Of a stretch of 5,917 bases of DNA, positions 4,747 through 5,917 are shown piece by piece. The DNA comes from Planctomycetaceae bacterium. Lineage in GTDB: Bacteria; Planctomycetota; Planctomycetia; Pirellulales; Thermoguttaceae. The notes under the pieces were generated by a model. The model had not been told where the DNA came from and made no database searches. It saw nothing but the letters and a program-made list of their open reading frames with translations. The stretch is from positions 1 through 5,917 of the forward strand of contig WRCR01000266.1 of the NCBI GenBank assembly GCA_009783865.1, in the 5' to 3' direction. Positions within the stretch are counted from its first letter, which is position 1, and each line of letters starts with the position of its first letter. The position numbers were made by a program, and so were the translations under genes.

Positions 4747-5917
4747 TCATTTCGCCAACAACCGGATGGACTCTATCTCAACTGCAACGCCTGCTGCACT
4801 AACGGGGTCAAACCGCAATTCCATAATCTTGCCCGTCCATTCAGGATTTGACGATAAATCCAACTCATAGTCGATAAATTTATCGGAAACCGGTACTTCT
4901 TTTCTGACGCTTGCCTTTTCGCTGTAATCTTTGCCGTTATCGGTTTTCCAAAAGAATTGCAACATGTTCTTTTCCTTCAGTGATGTCTTCATACGGACAG
5001 CAACTTTACCGAAGTTCGCCGCCGACAGATGGTCTTGCGAAGTGCTGATTGCCGGGTCGGTTGTCGTTGATTCAAAACGAAGAAGATTATCTTCATAACG
5101 GAAGTTCTTGACGTTCATCATTACACGCCACGGATTGTAATTATTCTCAATTTTCGAAGCAGGATTATCGGTAATAAACGTCCATGCAGTCCGGTTCTCA
5201 AACAACTGCTTCGGCATATCGTAAGGACCTAAACCGATGTCTTCGGGAAGCAAATCGATGCAATCTTTCTCGGTATCTTCGGGCGAACCGAACACTTTTC
5301 GGACGGCATCGAGATAACCGAAACCATATTCCCGATACGGCGCAAGATAATGACCTTCACTCCATTCATTCCAGTTATCGAGAATCAGCATTTTACTGCC
5401 GAGTTCATTTTCCGGTATATTTTTTTCGATGAATTCTTTGCCTTTCCGCAGCAGTGTTTCAAAATCCTTCGGCGGAATCTTCCAGATGCTTCCTTCGTCC
5501 CGCCATCCGCTCCATGCCTGCGACAATGTCACGACCTGCGGAATGATGCTGCGCATTTCCTGCGTTTTACGGATGTATTCCATCTGTGCGTTAATCGCAA
5601 CATCTGGCGTTGGACTATTCGGAACATGCCAGCAATACGCAAAAGTATAATCGAGTCCGAAATTCTTATACCGCTGTAAAACCCTTGCGTCCGTTCCGCG
5701 ATATTCACCGAGGATATAAAGACCGTCAAAGCCCGCTTTTCGGCAGCATTCCCGCATTAAATCGAAAGCGTGTTTCGCTTTTTCATCGCTGCCTAAATCA
5801 AACGAAACGACTTCGGGACGATACACGAAAAGCACCGGCTTGTTGTCGATTTTCAGATAATTGTCCCGCTTGAAAAATTTCTCAATCCAATACGGCATAA
5901 GATTTTCCGTCAAGTCC
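4747..5917 (-). CDS. GH99/WbsX-like glycan-active protein with C-terminal beta-rich domain, C-terminal part
   Basis: 390 residues are visible; the frame stays open to the right edge, so the N terminus is missing. Numbering from the first visible Leu (5913): residues 12-34 contain FFKRDNYLKIDNKPVLFVYR, and 178-201 contain LDNWNEWSEGHYLAPYREYG. Both match the GH99-like WbsX family (Glyco_tranf_WbsX), where the WNEWxEG motif (181-187) with Glu183 and Glu186 is the likely active-site segment. In GH99 enzymes such motifs serve retaining endo-acting mannosidases; WbsX relatives occur in polysaccharide gene clusters. Residues from about 240 to 388 form a separate region rich in alternating hydrophobic and polar residues, ending VEIESIRLLAK, typical of a beta-sandwich carbohydrate-binding-like domain. 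That domain is inferred from pattern only. Any signal peptide would be outside the window. It is transcribed in the same direction as the DUF1015 gene but 127 bp away, with a hairpin and a promoter between, so it is likely a separate unit. The substrate is unknown. Confidence 0.85.
   Translation of the reverse strand, partial: DLTENLMPYWIEKFFKRDNYLKIDNKPVLFVYRPEVVSFDLGSDEKAKHAFDLMRECCRKAGFDGLYILGEYRGTDARVLQRYKNFGLDYTFAYCWHVPNSPTPDVAINAQMEYIRKTQEMRSIIPQVVTLSQAWSGWRDEGSIWKIPPKDFETLLRKGKEFIEKNIPENELGSKMLILDNWNEWSEGHYLAPYREYGFGYLDAVRKVFGSPEDTEKDCIDLLPEDIGLGPYDMPKQLFENRTAWTFITDNPASKIENNYNPWRVMMNVKNFRYEDNLLRFESTTTDPAISTSQDHLSAANFGKVAVRMKTSLKEKNMLQFFWKTDNGKDYSEKASVRKEVPVSDKFIDYELDLSSNPEWTGKIMELRFDPVSAAGVAVEIESIRLLAK

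Overview
The window looks like bacterial chromosome from the PVC group, most likely a Planctomycetota member of moderate GC. This is an inference from gene content. The left edge carries a secreted protein that begins like the prenyltransferase/squalene-oxidase (alpha-alpha toroid) repeat proteins common in planctomycetes. The right edge carries a GH99/WbsX-like glycan-active protein with an extra C-terminal beta-rich domain. None of the four identifiable starts has a clear Shine-Dalgarno sequence, which also fits such lineages. No rRNA, tRNA, CRISPR array, insertion sequence or integrase is visible.

Layout from left to right: (1) the 5' end of a minus-strand secreted toroid-repeat protein (1-188, cut by the window edge), with a good sigma70-type promoter behind it; (2) a divergent intergenic region of about 330 bp, holding a plus-strand promoter-like sequence, a possible 24-codon ORF and a perfect 14-bp hairpin; (3) a plus-strand beta-class DNA methyltransferase fused to a C-terminal Cys4 HNH nuclease domain (522-1841); (4) convergent to it with a 19-bp gap, asnS for asparaginyl-tRNA synthetase (1861-3264, minus); (5) 20 bp upstream of asnS on the same strand, a DUF1015-family gene (3285-4619), so the two look like an operon driven by an extended -10 promoter near 4671-4699; (6) a hairpin at 4720-4741 and the minus-strand GH99/WbsX-like gene (4747 to beyond the right edge).

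The minus-strand genes 3285-4619 and 1861-3264 form a housekeeping block. The methyltransferase-HNH gene is a lone plus-strand gene between host genes, with no separate restriction, specificity or controller gene beside it. Its first plausible-looking ATG (471) lies at the tip of the hairpin, so the protein more likely starts at 522. A sharply AT-rich segment (901-1140, about 29% GC by hand count, against about 49% just before it) sits in the middle of the methyltransferase. The most noteworthy item is this single-polypeptide modification/HNH protein together with its structured leader. I see nothing that proves a wholly new system.
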